Positions 1-8,907 of a DNA stretch of 64,000 bases are shown in pieces. A program made the position numbers and the translations under genes. Position 1 is the first letter of the stretch; each line of letters begins with the position of its first letter. Location: NCBI GenBank assembly GCA_965221555.1, contig OZ244895.1, positions 1-64,000 of the forward strand. Reading direction: 5' to 3'. The DNA is from JAJEAD01 sp965221555 (GTDB taxonomy: Bacteria > Pseudomonadota > Gammaproteobacteria > HK1). Below the pieces are notes generated by a model, which saw only the letters and a program-made list of their open reading frames with translations, was not told where the DNA came from and ran no database searches.

Positions 1-842
1 TCCGGAGGGCTGGCCTATGCCGGATGGGATGCGGGGGAGGTGCGCACCGGCTCCTCTGTGTTTTCTGTGCACCATCCCGGAGGGAACTACGCTCAGTTCT
101 CCTCGGGGCGCGTTTTGGACGCCGCCTATTCGGCGTTCGTAAGTTATCTTCCCGTTCCCCTCATTCACTCACTCGACGTGAGATGGCTTCGGGGGTTGCA
201 GGAAACAGGTAGCAGCGGATCAGGTCTGTTCGCTGACCAACACCTGATCGGGGTGCTCTCGGGCATTCTTCCCGGCTGCAACAATGCAAGCTGGTTCGGC
301 TCATTCCGTGAATTCTTTCCCCACGTGCAGGCATGGCTCAATCCCCTGAATGCGCCCCCCAGGCACATACTGCCTGCGGTGCCGGGCGCAAGTGCCGCTG
401 CCCAGAAGGAATTTATCCGCGTCATGAACCGCACCCCCGCGCGGGGACGGTCTCCATCTACGCCGTTGATGACACGGGAAAACGTTTTGGGCCGGCCACC
501 CTCCACCTGGATGCCTTCCAGTCCAAGCAGTTCAATTCGGCTGGACTCGAGCGCGGCAATGCTTCGATTGGGCTGATCGAAGGAGTCGGTGATGGCACCG
601 GCATGTGGCGCGTGGAGCTTAAGACCACCCTCAACACCCGGGCCTTCGCGTTTCTGAAGGCCAGCACGCACCGTACCCCGCCGATCTTGACGAATCCGGA
701 CCAGTCGGCCCCTACGTCGACCGCATCGACGCGTTATTCAAGAACAGTGACCAGGGCAGTTGCCTCACCCTGGATCCGCCCAGATCCGACCGTGAAACTG
801 TCCCACGAACCAGAACCAACACAGAGGATCGCCCCATGTTGA
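1..842 (+). pseudogene. Frameshifted partial duplicate of the downstream trypsin-like protease
   Basis: The left edge is cut by the window. From base 1 the reading frame matches the C-terminal half of the intact protease at 836-2881, starting near its position 1838, with the serine region GSSGSGLF and the following GCNNASWFGSFR segment preserved. Near base 432 a C-run is one base shorter than in the intact copy, so the frame shifts; the homology then continues in another frame to about base 655 and stops. The rest, to about 842, is unrelated sequence running into the start of the next gene. This looks like a tandem duplication that decayed in one copy. The frameshift could be a sequencing error, but the loss of the remaining C-terminal domain argues for a real pseudogene. 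Confidence 0.8.
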
Positions 843-2881
843 GAATCGGTATCCTTGCCGCCGTATTCGTGGCGGCCACTCAAAGCATGGCGGATGACGC
901 CACTGCCCGTGCCCCATCGAGCGAACCCGCCCGAGATAGCGCCCGCGAGACCACCCTGTCACACAAGGCGGAAACTCCCCCGGTGCTTGATCTTAAGGCG
1001 GCCCATCGGGCATTGCGTGTGACGCTGGGCGCGCTGACGGCGGAGGAGAAGGCGTCCACGGCCGAAATGGCGGACAGTCGACCCAATCAGATCGGCATAC
1101 ACCGTCCGCTACCGAGTGGATTCACCGGCGATCTGGCGCCGAAGCTCGGGTGGGTATCCGACCCCGGGGGCCAATCGGTTGCGGCGATGGAAGTCGGCTC
1201 CGAAGGCGCGGTGTCGGTGCGCATCGCCGTGCATGCGATGCTGCCGGCGGAGGCCTCCGTGCAGGTATTCGATGGCGATGGAACTCCCGTTGGACCGGCC
1301 TACACCCAAGAACACTTCGGACCTCACGAGGGCAACTCGGTGTGGCTCCCAAGCGCCGAGGGCGAGCGTCTCATTGTGCAGATCACCGCGCCTTCCGAGG
1401 CCGCCCGCACCGCGGTGTCGTTCATCGTGACCAAGGTCGCCCATCGCTACGCCCACCTGATACCGAAGAATGTACCTCTGTGCTCAGGACACGTGGATCT
1501 GCCTTGCGTGACGGACCGCGTGGTGCGCGATATCGCCGACGCTGTTGCTCGCCTCGCTTACGAAAAAGAAGGCGTTACCGGTTTATGTACGGGAACCCTG
1601 CTCAATGTCGCGGACACGCCTGAGGTTTTCGAGCCCTACTTGTTGACCGCGCATCACTGCATCTCCACCGAGCTGGTGGCCCGCTCTGTGGAAGCAGCGT
1701 GGTTCTGGCAGAGGGCGGCTTGCCGGAGCAGCGAAGTGGACGAGCGGCTGGAGTTCTCGTTTCGGGGCACAGAGCTTCTCGCCACAAGTCTGGAGCAGGA
1801 TTCGACTTTGCTGCGCTTCCGAGAAACACTGCCTCGGGATCTCAGCTACGCCGGATGGGATGCAGGGGTGGTGCGCACCAGCGCCTCCGTGTTCTCCGTG
1901 CACCACCCCAATGGATTCACCGCTCAATACGCATCGGGACTCGTCGCCAACGCTGAGTTCTCAGTGTTCCTGGAATACATACCACTAACCCGCGGAGTCG
2001 ACGTGAGATGGCTCCGGGGGTTGCAGGAGGGGGGCAGCAGCGGTTCAGGTCTATTCGCTAACCAATATCTGATCGGGGTGCTCTCGGGCGGTCCTCGTGG
2101 CTGCAACAATGCAAGCTGGTTCGGCTCATTCCGTGATTTCTTTCCCCACGTGCAGGCATGGCTCGATCCCCGGAATGCGCCTCCCAGGCACGTACTGCCT
2201 GCGGTGCCGGGCGCGAGTGCCGCTGCCCAGCAGGGCTTTATCCGCGTCATGAACCGCTCTCCCCGCGCGGGAACGGTCTCCATCTACGCTATCGACGACA
2301 CGGGAAAACGATTCGGGCCCGCCACCCTCCACCTGGATGCCTTCCAATCCAAGCAGTTCAATTCGATCGGGCTGGAGCGCGGCAATGCTTCGATTGGGCT
2401 GATCGGAGGAGTCGGTGATGGCACAGGCATGTGGCGCGTAGAGCTGAAGACCACCCTCAACACCCGGGCCTTCTCCTACATCCGCACCCCTGACGGGTTC
2501 CTGACCAGCATGCACCAGCTCGCGCAGGAGCACCCTCAGCTCGAAGGCGTGTTGAGCGTGCCCTTCTTCAACCCGGCCAGCAACACCAGCATCCGAAGTC
2601 TGCTGCGTGTCATCAACCCTCACACATCAACCGTCAATGTGTCGATTGTCGGGCTCGACAGCGCCGGACGTCTATCAAGCGGTGAGGTGAGCTTCTCGCT
2701 TACCGCGGGTGCCGCCATTCTGCTTTCGGCCCAGGACCTGGAAAACGGCGCCTCTACCCTTACCGGACGTCTCGGGGACGGGAAAGGAAAATGGGAGCTT
2801 AGCTTAGCCTCTTCCGCTCCGGTGCAGGCCATCAGCCTCCTCTCCACCCGTAGCGGCCACCTATCCAACGTGTCGTTCTAA
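836..2881 (+). CDS. Secreted trypsin-like serine protease (lysyl-endopeptidase type)
   Basis: A 681-residue protein. Residues 1-19 look like a signal peptide (hydrophobic stretch ending QSMA). The chymotrypsin fold carries a readable triad: His274 in LTAHHC, Asp322 in QDSTLLRF and Ser402 in GGSSGSGLF. The spacing and the TAHHC and GSSGS motifs resemble lysyl endopeptidases (Achromobacter protease I type). The N-terminal 200 residues look like a propeptide or beta domain. The C-terminal 230 residues contain two related beta-rich segments (around VMNRSPRAGTVSIYAIDD and VINPHTSTVNVSIVGLDS), probably adhesive or carbohydrate-binding-like repeats. It likely acts outside the cell. The catalytic class is secure; the cleavage specificity is inferred. 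The damaged copy just upstream points to local duplication. Confidence 0.85.
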   Translation: MLRIGILAAVFVAATQSMADDATARAPSSEPARDSARETTLSHKAETPPVLDLKAAHRALRVTLGALTAEEKASTAEMADSRPNQIGIHRPLPSGFTGDLAPKLGWVSDPGGQSVAAMEVGSEGAVSVRIAVHAMLPAEASVQVFDGDGTPVGPAYTQEHFGPHEGNSVWLPSAEGERLIVQITAPSEAARTAVSFIVTKVAHRYAHLIPKNVPLCSGHVDLPCVTDRVVRDIADAVARLAYEKEGVTGLCTGTLLNVADTPEVFEPYLLTAHHCISTELVARSVEAAWFWQRAACRSSEVDERLEFSFRGTELLATSLEQDSTLLRFRETLPRDLSYAGWDAGVVRTSASVFSVHHPNGFTAQYASGLVANAEFSVFLEYIPLTRGVDVRWLRGLQEGGSSGSGLFANQYLIGVLSGGPRGCNNASWFGSFRDFFPHVQAWLDPRNAPPRHVLPAVPGASAAAQQGFIRVMNRSPRAGTVSIYAIDDTGKRFGPATLHLDAFQSKQFNSIGLERGNASIGLIGGVGDGTGMWRVELKTTLNTRAFSYIRTPDGFLTSMHQLAQEHPQLEGVLSVPFFNPASNTSIRSLLRVINPHTSTVNVSIVGLDSAGRLSSGEVSFSLTAGAAILLSAQDLENGASTLTGRLGDGKGKWELSLASSAPVQAISLLSTRSGHLSNVSF

Positions 2882-2975
2882 ATCGAGTGACAAGCGCCCA
2901 CCTTCGGAGTTCAGCCGAACGCTCGGAGTTCCGATCAGCTCACTGGGCTCTCTGCCAAAATCGTTGATTCATCGG

Positions 2976-3001
2976 CCACCTTCAATACTTCTTGAAGGTG
3001 G
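2976..3001. terminator. Inverted repeat between convergent genes
   Basis: Ten-base perfect stem CCACCTTCAA / TTGAAGGTGG with a six-base loop, placed between the 3' ends of the protease and the minus-strand regulator. There is no T-tract on either side, so an intrinsic terminator is plausible but not shown. The rest of the 2882-3153 gap holds only a short direct repeat (CGGAGTTC, twice near 2905 and 2924). Confidence 0.4.
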
Positions 3002-3153
3002 TCGAGGTGAGTGACGACGAAATCAGCGGGAGATCCCAAGATGGGAGTGGAGGCCACCAGATTTCAGTTCAGGCGAGCGAGCCGTACGATGTAGTGCAAC
3101 AGGGGTACGGAGGGACCGGACAGTTGGGTGGGACAGAGTGAGTGGAAGACGCC

Positions 3154-4185
3154 TTACCTGGCCTGCATTGCCCGGGCGATCATCTGCTTCACTTCAGTGT
3201 TGAAGTTTATTGGAACAAGCTTCATGTCCGGATGTTGCAATGCGAAGACACGGAAGATCTCGTCTGCAAACGACTGGCCGATGTTCTCGATCTCCGCGAA
3301 GTCGAAAAGCACCGTCTTGAAGAGTTCAACACGTGCCAACACTCGTCTTGCTTGAGAGCGGGAAATGAGCCGATCACTACCGTACTGGGCAAGGCGCACC
3401 GGTACGACCGTCTTTGTGAATCCGTAATCGTCACCAGAACTGAATTCGTCGAAGACTTCCTTAGTGGTTCGTGGTGCGCGATTGCCTATCTCCATCACGA
3501 CGGTTGTTCCGTTGGAGACGTCGTTTAGCTCCAGGATCCAGTCATTTTCTTTGTCAATGTAGTGGGAGAAGAAGACATCGCCGGAGAGAATGGCAAAGTA
3601 ATCGAACATTCGGGAGGAGAAGAATATACCCTCTCCGGTGTGGTGCTCGGGATCGGTGGTCAACTTACCCTTCGACAGCTCGAGTACGGCATGCCTCTCA
3701 TCGAGAAGCCCCATGGCACCCTGGATCTTCTTGAAGATGCCGTATCCGTCGTCGTACACGACCATCTTCGCAGCGGCGGAGTTTACCTCTATCCCAACGC
3801 CGACCCTTGAACCACCAGAATGTTCAATGGCATTGTTGAATATTTCCGTGAATCCGTACTGCCAGACATCGAGAACGTTTTCAGGCAGATCTCCGAGAAC
3901 GTCCCTGACTTTGCGTGTCCATACGATGTCCTCCACAAGACCGGGCTCGATCGCGAAGTCCTGAACCCACTCGACCAGTGGTGCCAGCGTGTAGACACAG
4001 GCGCGGGTATTGCCTGTTCGCTTGATGGCGCCATCTTCAAGAAGGCGACGAAGGTGCTTGTTGACAGCCTGCCGAGAGATCCCGAACTTCCGTGCGGTGG
4101 CCCTGGTCACGTCGGGAGAGGGCTGCTCGACCTGCTCCAGGATAAAGCGCCTTACGGCGTCTCCGTTGGTGCGCGGAGGGGCCAT
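3154..4185 (-). CDS. wHTH - GHKL ATPase - STAS-like (DUF4325) regulator
   Basis: A 343-residue cytoplasmic protein. Residues 10-68 form a winged helix (TRATARKFGISRQAVNKHLR). Residues 105-235 are a histidine-kinase-like ATPase: N-box E114-I-F-N-N118, G1 box DDGYG at 145-149 and G2 loop GEGIF at 184-188. There is no phospho-accepting His domain. Residues 262-325 match the STAS-like DUF4325 fold (SRSQARRVL, then TVLFDFAEIENIGQSFADEI). Such proteins are expected to bind ATP and act as an anti-sigma- or switch-like regulator; the target is unknown. Base composition is visibly less GC-rich than the genes after 4.7 kb. It stands alone between convergent and tandem neighbours, so context does not give its role. 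Confidence 0.75.
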   Translation of the reverse strand: MAPPRTNGDAVRRFILEQVEQPSPDVTRATARKFGISRQAVNKHLRRLLEDGAIKRTGNTRACVYTLAPLVEWVQDFAIEPGLVEDIVWTRKVRDVLGDLPENVLDVWQYGFTEIFNNAIEHSGGSRVGVGIEVNSAAAKMVVYDDGYGIFKKIQGAMGLLDERHAVLELSKGKLTTDPEHHTGEGIFFSSRMFDYFAILSGDVFFSHYIDKENDWILELNDVSNGTTVVMEIGNRAPRTTKEVFDEFSSGDDYGFTKTVVPVRLAQYGSDRLISRSQARRVLARVELFKTVLFDFAEIENIGQSFADEIFRVFALQHPDMKLVPINFNTEVKQMIARAMQAR

Positions 4186-4688
4186 TACTTGTCCAGTGTC
4201 AGCGGCATGGCGGGTAGGCGACGCGTGAGACGCGAACCGTGATTGTCAACCTTCAGAGATTTTTTGTAAACCTAGATGCGGGTGCCTGCCCCATCCAGAG
4301 ATCCTGCGTACCCGCGCCGATGCGCGTAATGCCCACCGTGGTGACCGGCTACACGATCGGATTTCCGTGCAGCTCGTTAGCGACTGGTCTGGCATCGAGC
4401 CAAGCGCGATCCTTGGTTGAAGAAACTTCAGCCTCCTTGCACGGTGCAAGAAGCACGCTCAGTGAGTAGCGGGAGCTGTCCTGGGTTCGAACATCAGGCG
4501 CTCGTCTTGTATGTCGGTTTCCACTTTTTCCCGGCTCTGAGGCTCAGGAGATCGAGCAGGGCGGAGGGCGCGGCGAGCATGACCGAGTCACCGACCTTGC
4601 ACAGGTTTGTCGTGTGGATGAGTCTCACCGGTATCACGCCTGGATCTGACGCCGATGGGCATGCACCACAGGCCGTTCGCCAGGAGCG
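4186..4688. other. Intergenic region with a tRNA-like remnant
   Basis: Five hundred bases without a convincing gene. At 4457-4497 there is a D-arm-like stretch (GCTCAGTGAGTAGC) followed directly by GGTTCGAAC, the T-arm consensus. No anticodon arm lies between them and the T-stem pairs poorly, so this is at most a deleted tRNA or a chance match. The promoter of the minus-strand regulator (start 4185) should lie in the left part of this gap. Confidence 0.3.
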
Positions 4689-7007
4689 TTACCTGCGCTC
4701 CACGACGGGGGGGTCGAAGGCGGTGACCGGTGGGGGTTCGCCCTCGTAGCGCTCCACCTCCACCAGGCAGGTGTGGGCGGAGGAGCCCTGGGCGAGGCGC
4801 GAGGTGCCCTTGTCGAGGGTGAGCACGTTCACGCTGCCGTGCTTGCAGAGGCTACCGATCTCTCCCGGCTCCACCGGGTCGAACCACGCGCCGGTCGCCA
4901 TCTGCGCCACGCCGGGGCGAACATCCTCGCTCACCACCGCCCCGGCCAGGCACTGTCCGCGCTCGTTGAAGACGCGGACCACGTCGCCCGGCGCAATGCC
5001 TCTCGCCGCGGCTTCGTCCGGGTGCAGGCGCAGCGCCTCCCGGCCGTTCACCTTGGCGGCGCGGCTGTACGCGCTCGCATCGTACTGGCTGTGCAGACGC
5101 ACCACGGGCTGGTTGGAGACGAGGTGCAGGGGATAGCGCTCCGCGAGCGGGGATCCCAGCCATTCCCGCGGCTCCGTCCACACCGGATGTCCGGGGCAGT
5201 CGTCGTAGCCGAAGGAATCGATGGTCTCCGAGAAGATCTCGATACGCCCGGAGGGGGTGCGAAGCGGATGGGCCTCGGGGTCCGCCCGAAACTTCGCGTG
5301 CATGACCTGGACGTCGTGACGTTCGGGCAGCCCGCACTCCCCTTCGCGCCAGAAGGTGTCGAAGTCGGGCAGGGTGAAGCCCTGCTCCGCCGCGCGCTGG
5401 CGGTTCTGATCGTGGAGATGGCGCAGCCAGTCCATCTCGCTCCGCCCCTCGGTGAAGGCGTCCGCGCAGCCGAGGCGCCGGGCGACGCCGGCGAGGATGT
5501 CGTAGTCGTTGCGCGCGTCGGCAACGGGCTCAATGCAGCGTTGCACCGCGAGGACCCGGGGATCGCTCGGCGAAGTGGCGAAGTCGTTGCGCTCGAGCGG
5601 GGTGGTGGCCGGCAGCACGATGTCGGCGTGGCGCGCGGGCGGGGTCCACCAGGGCTCGTGCACCACCACCGTCTCCGGGCGCCGCCACGCCCGCAATAGG
5701 CGGTTGAGGTCCTGGTGGTGATGGAAGGGGTTGCCCCCGGCCCAGTAGAGCAGGCGCACATCGGGGAATCGCAGGCGCCGGCCGTTGAAATCGAAGTCCG
5801 CGCCGGGGTGGAGCAGCATGTCGGCAATGCGCGAGACCGGAATCAGATCGTCGATCGGGAAGGGGCCGGGGTTCAGGCCCGCCCAGCGCATGCGATGGGC
5901 GTTCAGCCCGAGATTGGAGGTGGCGGCGTAACCGTAGGCGACTCCGCCCCCGGGCAGGCCGATCTGCCCCAGCATCGCGGCGAGCGCGGTGCCCGCCCAG
6001 AAGGGCTGCTCTCCGTGGTCCTGCCGGTTCAGCGACCAGCTCATGTTGATCATGGTGCGCGACCCCGCCATGCGCCGGGCGAGCTCGCGCAGCGCGTCGG
6101 CGTCGAGGCCGCTGATCCCGGCCGCCCACCGCGCGTCCTTGGGCCGGCCGTCGGTCTCGCCGCGCAGATAGGCGGCGAAGCGCTCGAACCCGACGCAGTA
6201 GCGCGCGAGGAAGTCCGGATCGTGCCGGCCCTCCTCCAGCAGGGTGTGCGCGAGTCCGAGCATGATCGCGACATCGGTGTTGGGGCGCGCCGGCAGCCAC
6301 TGCGCGCCGAGGAAGTCCGCCACGTCGTCGCGAAGCGGACCGACGTTGACGAAGGCGACCCCGGCATCGCGCGCCTCGCGCATGTGGCCGCGCTGGGTGT
6401 GGCGGGCGACGCCGCGGAAGTTGATCTGGCTGTTCTTGAGCGGCATCCCGCCGAAGCAGACCATGAGCTCGGTGTGCTCGATGAGCGAAGGCCAGGTGCT
6501 CTGCTGGCCCTGGAGCCAGGGGAAGCTGCCCGCGACGTGCGGCATGATGTTCTCGGCCGCGGCGAGACTGTAGGTGTTGACGGAGCGGGTGAAGCCGCCG
6601 ACGAGGTTCAACAGGCGGTGCAGGTGGCCCTGGGCGTGGTGGAACTGCCCGGCGCTGCCCCACCCATAGGAGCCGGCGAAGATCGAGGCATTTCCGTGTT
6701 CCCGCCGCACGCGGTCGATCTCGGCGGCGACGAGGCGCTCGGCCTCGTCCCAGGACACCGCGACGAAGGGCTCGGCCCCGCGACGCTCCGGGGCCGCACC
6801 CGGGCCGTGGTCGAGGTACGAGCGGCGCACCGCCGGCTCCCTGATACGCACCGGCGAATCCACGCTCTCGGCGAGGCCGCGCCCGATCGGGGAAGGATCC
6901 TCGTCACCCTCCACCGGCAGCAGTTCGCGCACCTTTCCGGCTTCCACCCGCACGTGGTAGGCGCCGTAGTGGTTCGCGGTCCGGGGCATCGATTGGAGTT
7001 CAGTCAT
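4689..7007 (-). CDS. Molybdopterin oxidoreductase, biotin sulfoxide / TMAO / DMSO reductase family
   Basis: A 772-residue DMSO-reductase-family enzyme. I place the start at 7007 (MTELQSMPRT) because GGGAGA sits nine bases upstream; 27 more in-frame residues are possible. It has no N-terminal CxxC 4Fe-4S motif, as in BisC, TorA and DorA. The molybdenum-ligand serine is visible at residue 147 in VNTYSLAAAENIMPHV, the same number as in TorA/DorA. The C-terminal domain (VVRLHSQYDASAYS, then ARGIAPGDVVRVFNERG) is the usual molydopterin-dinucleotide-binding barrel. It should carry bis-MGD and reduce an N- or S-oxide. I see no TAT signal, which favours a cytoplasmic BisC-like role. It lies 94 bases downstream of the GMC oxidoreductase on the same strand, probably co-transcribed. 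The substrate is unknown. Confidence 0.85.
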   Translation of the reverse strand: MTELQSMPRTANHYGAYHVRVEAGKVRELLPVEGDEDPSPIGRGLAESVDSPVRIREPAVRRSYLDHGPGAAPERRGAEPFVAVSWDEAERLVAAEIDRVRREHGNASIFAGSYGWGSAGQFHHAQGHLHRLLNLVGGFTRSVNTYSLAAAENIMPHVAGSFPWLQGQQSTWPSLIEHTELMVCFGGMPLKNSQINFRGVARHTQRGHMREARDAGVAFVNVGPLRDDVADFLGAQWLPARPNTDVAIMLGLAHTLLEEGRHDPDFLARYCVGFERFAAYLRGETDGRPKDARWAAGISGLDADALRELARRMAGSRTMINMSWSLNRQDHGEQPFWAGTALAAMLGQIGLPGGGVAYGYAATSNLGLNAHRMRWAGLNPGPFPIDDLIPVSRIADMLLHPGADFDFNGRRLRFPDVRLLYWAGGNPFHHHQDLNRLLRAWRRPETVVVHEPWWTPPARHADIVLPATTPLERNDFATSPSDPRVLAVQRCIEPVADARNDYDILAGVARRLGCADAFTEGRSEMDWLRHLHDQNRQRAAEQGFTLPDFDTFWREGECGLPERHDVQVMHAKFRADPEAHPLRTPSGRIEIFSETIDSFGYDDCPGHPVWTEPREWLGSPLAERYPLHLVSNQPVVRLHSQYDASAYSRAAKVNGREALRLHPDEAAARGIAPGDVVRVFNERGQCLAGAVVSEDVRPGVAQMATGAWFDPVEPGEIGSLCKHGSVNVLTLDKGTSRLAQGSSAHTCLVEVERYEGEPPPVTAFDPPVVERR

Positions 7008-7101
7008 TGGATTGCGGTCTCCCGGATTGGCTCGGGCGCCCGATCCTGGCACCCCGCGCACGCTTTCGCACGCCCGCGCTCTGTCCACGTAGCGGGTGGT
7101 C

Positions 7102-8781
7102 TCAGACGGAACGCGCCGGCTCGCCCGGACGCGAGCGGGTCTCCCACTCCTCGTCCACGTAGAAGTCCACGTCGGCGGGAGGCAGAGGCGGGAGCCCGCG
7201 GATCATGTCCGCCGCCTTCTCCGCGATCATGATGGTGGGGGCGTTGGTGTTGCCGGTGGTCACCATCGGCATCACCGACGCGTCGACCACGCGCAGGCCC
7301 TCGATGCCGTGCACGCGGCACTCGTGGTCCACCACCGCCATCGCGTCGCCCCCCATGCGGCAGGTCGAGGTGGGATGGTAGACGGTGCCCGCATTGTCCC
7401 GGATGAATGCGTCGAGCTCATCATCGCTTCGGTACGCAGGCCCCGGAGCGAGTTCCGCCCCCCGGCAGGGATCGAAGGCGGGCTGCTGGTGAATCTCCCG
7501 GGCGCGGCGGAGCCCGTCGCGCATCACGCGCAGATCCGCCTCGTCCGAAAAATAGTTGTAGGAAATGCGCGGAGCGTCACGGGGGTCTCCGGTGGCGAGC
7601 AGTACCCGGCCCCGGCTCGCGGGCCGCATCGGCCCCACGAAGGTCTGGAAGCCGTGCGCCACCGGCATCACCTCGCCGTACGCCTCGACCGCGGCCGGAG
7701 TGAAGTCGAGCTGCACGTCCGGGTAGCGTACGCCGGCCCGGGTGCGGATGAACCCGCTCGCCTCGAACGTATTGGTCGCGCCGAGGCCGCTCTTGAAGAG
7801 CAGCCAGCGCAGCCCCACCCGCAGGCGTCCCGTGCCTTGGGTCCAGGGCTGCAGGCTGACCGGGGTGGAGCATTCGTTGCGCACGTGGATGCCGAGGTGG
7901 TCGACGAGGTTCGTCCCCACCCCAGGCAGGTTCCTGCGCACCGGGATACCGTGCGCTGCGAGTTCCTCAGCCGGCCCCAGCCCGGAGAGCATCAGCAGCT
8001 TCGGAGAGTTGAAGGACCCCGAGCACACGATCACTTCTCGCCGGGCGCTCGCCTTCACCGGAAGACCGCCGCGCTCGTAGGCCACCCCCTCCACCCGGTT
8101 GCCCCCGGCGATGACGAGGCCGGTGGCGAGCGCGTCGGTCTCCACATCGAGGTTGCGCCGGTGGCGGACCGGCTCCAGATAGGCGCGCGCGGTGCTCTGG
8201 CGCAGGCCGTCGCCCACCGACATGCTCATCCGGCCGAAGCCTTCCTGCCGGTACGCGTTGCAATCGGCGGTGCGGGCATAGCCGGCCTGCACCGCCGCCT
8301 CGATGAATATGCGGTACAGCGAACAGGGATTGTCTCCCTGTCGGGTGCGCAGCGGGCCCTCGCCCCCGCGGTACTCGTTCGCGCCGCCCGCGAAGGTCTC
8401 GGAGCGCTTGAAGTAGGGGAGCACTTCGCGGTAGCTCCACCCCGTCGCCCCCATCGCCACCCAGCCCTCGTAGTCGAGCGGGTTGCCGCGCACGAACATC
8501 ATGCCGTTGATCGACGACGAGCCGCCCAGCACCTTGCCCCGAGGGGTGCGCATGCGCCGGCCGGATAGCCCCGGCTCCGACACGCTCCAGTAGTTCCAGT
8601 TGAAACGCGGCGTGCCCATCGCCTCCCCCAGGAAGGCCGGCATGTCGAGCCGGATGCTGGCGGCCTCGCCCCCCGCCTCAAGCAACAGGACGCTGGTGCG
8701 CGGATCCTCGCTCAGGCGATGTGCGAGCACGCAGCCGGCGGACCCCGCACCGACGATGATGTAGTCGAACTCCCGTTCCAC
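7102..8781 (-). CDS. GMC-family FAD oxidoreductase (choline dehydrogenase-like)
   Basis: A 559-residue protein, normal length for the family. The FAD-binding motif VGAGSAG is at residues 10-16, followed by the LLLEAGG strand. The two GMC signatures are present (GKVLGGSSSINGMMFVRG, and GSFNSPKLLMLSGLGP). The C-terminal catalytic pair is His in VYHPTSTCRMG and Asn in GNTNAPTIMIAEKAADM, as in BetA-type choline dehydrogenases. It would oxidise an alcohol to an aldehyde. BetA is only one of many close paralogues, and no betB, betI or betT is adjacent, so the substrate is open. The gene is divergent from the hydrolase at 8908 across a 126-base gap. Confidence 0.88.
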   Translation of the reverse strand: MEREFDYIIVGAGSAGCVLAHRLSEDPRTSVLLLEAGGEAASIRLDMPAFLGEAMGTPRFNWNYWSVSEPGLSGRRMRTPRGKVLGGSSSINGMMFVRGNPLDYEGWVAMGATGWSYREVLPYFKRSETFAGGANEYRGGEGPLRTRQGDNPCSLYRIFIEAAVQAGYARTADCNAYRQEGFGRMSMSVGDGLRQSTARAYLEPVRHRRNLDVETDALATGLVIAGGNRVEGVAYERGGLPVKASARREVIVCSGSFNSPKLLMLSGLGPAEELAAHGIPVRRNLPGVGTNLVDHLGIHVRNECSTPVSLQPWTQGTGRLRVGLRWLLFKSGLGATNTFEASGFIRTRAGVRYPDVQLDFTPAAVEAYGEVMPVAHGFQTFVGPMRPASRGRVLLATGDPRDAPRISYNYFSDEADLRVMRDGLRRAREIHQQPAFDPCRGAELAPGPAYRSDDELDAFIRDNAGTVYHPTSTCRMGGDAMAVVDHECRVHGIEGLRVVDASVMPMVTTGNTNAPTIMIAEKAADMIRGLPPLPPADVDFYVDEEWETRSRPGEPARSV

Positions 8782-8907
8782 GCTGGAGCCCTCGTTGCGC
8801 GACGCGCGCTAGTGTACGCGGACGGACGGGGCGCGGACGCCTATCCGCTCGCGGGTGGACCTACAATTCGGGGACCGCATGTAGCCGATGGATCGAGGAG
8901 GAATGCC

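Noticed and set aside
4457..4497. A tRNA-like D-arm and T-arm (GCTCAGTGAGTAGC ... GGTTCGAAC).
   Set aside because: No anticodon arm, poor T-stem and no CCA-compatible acceptor stem, so not reported as a tRNA gene.
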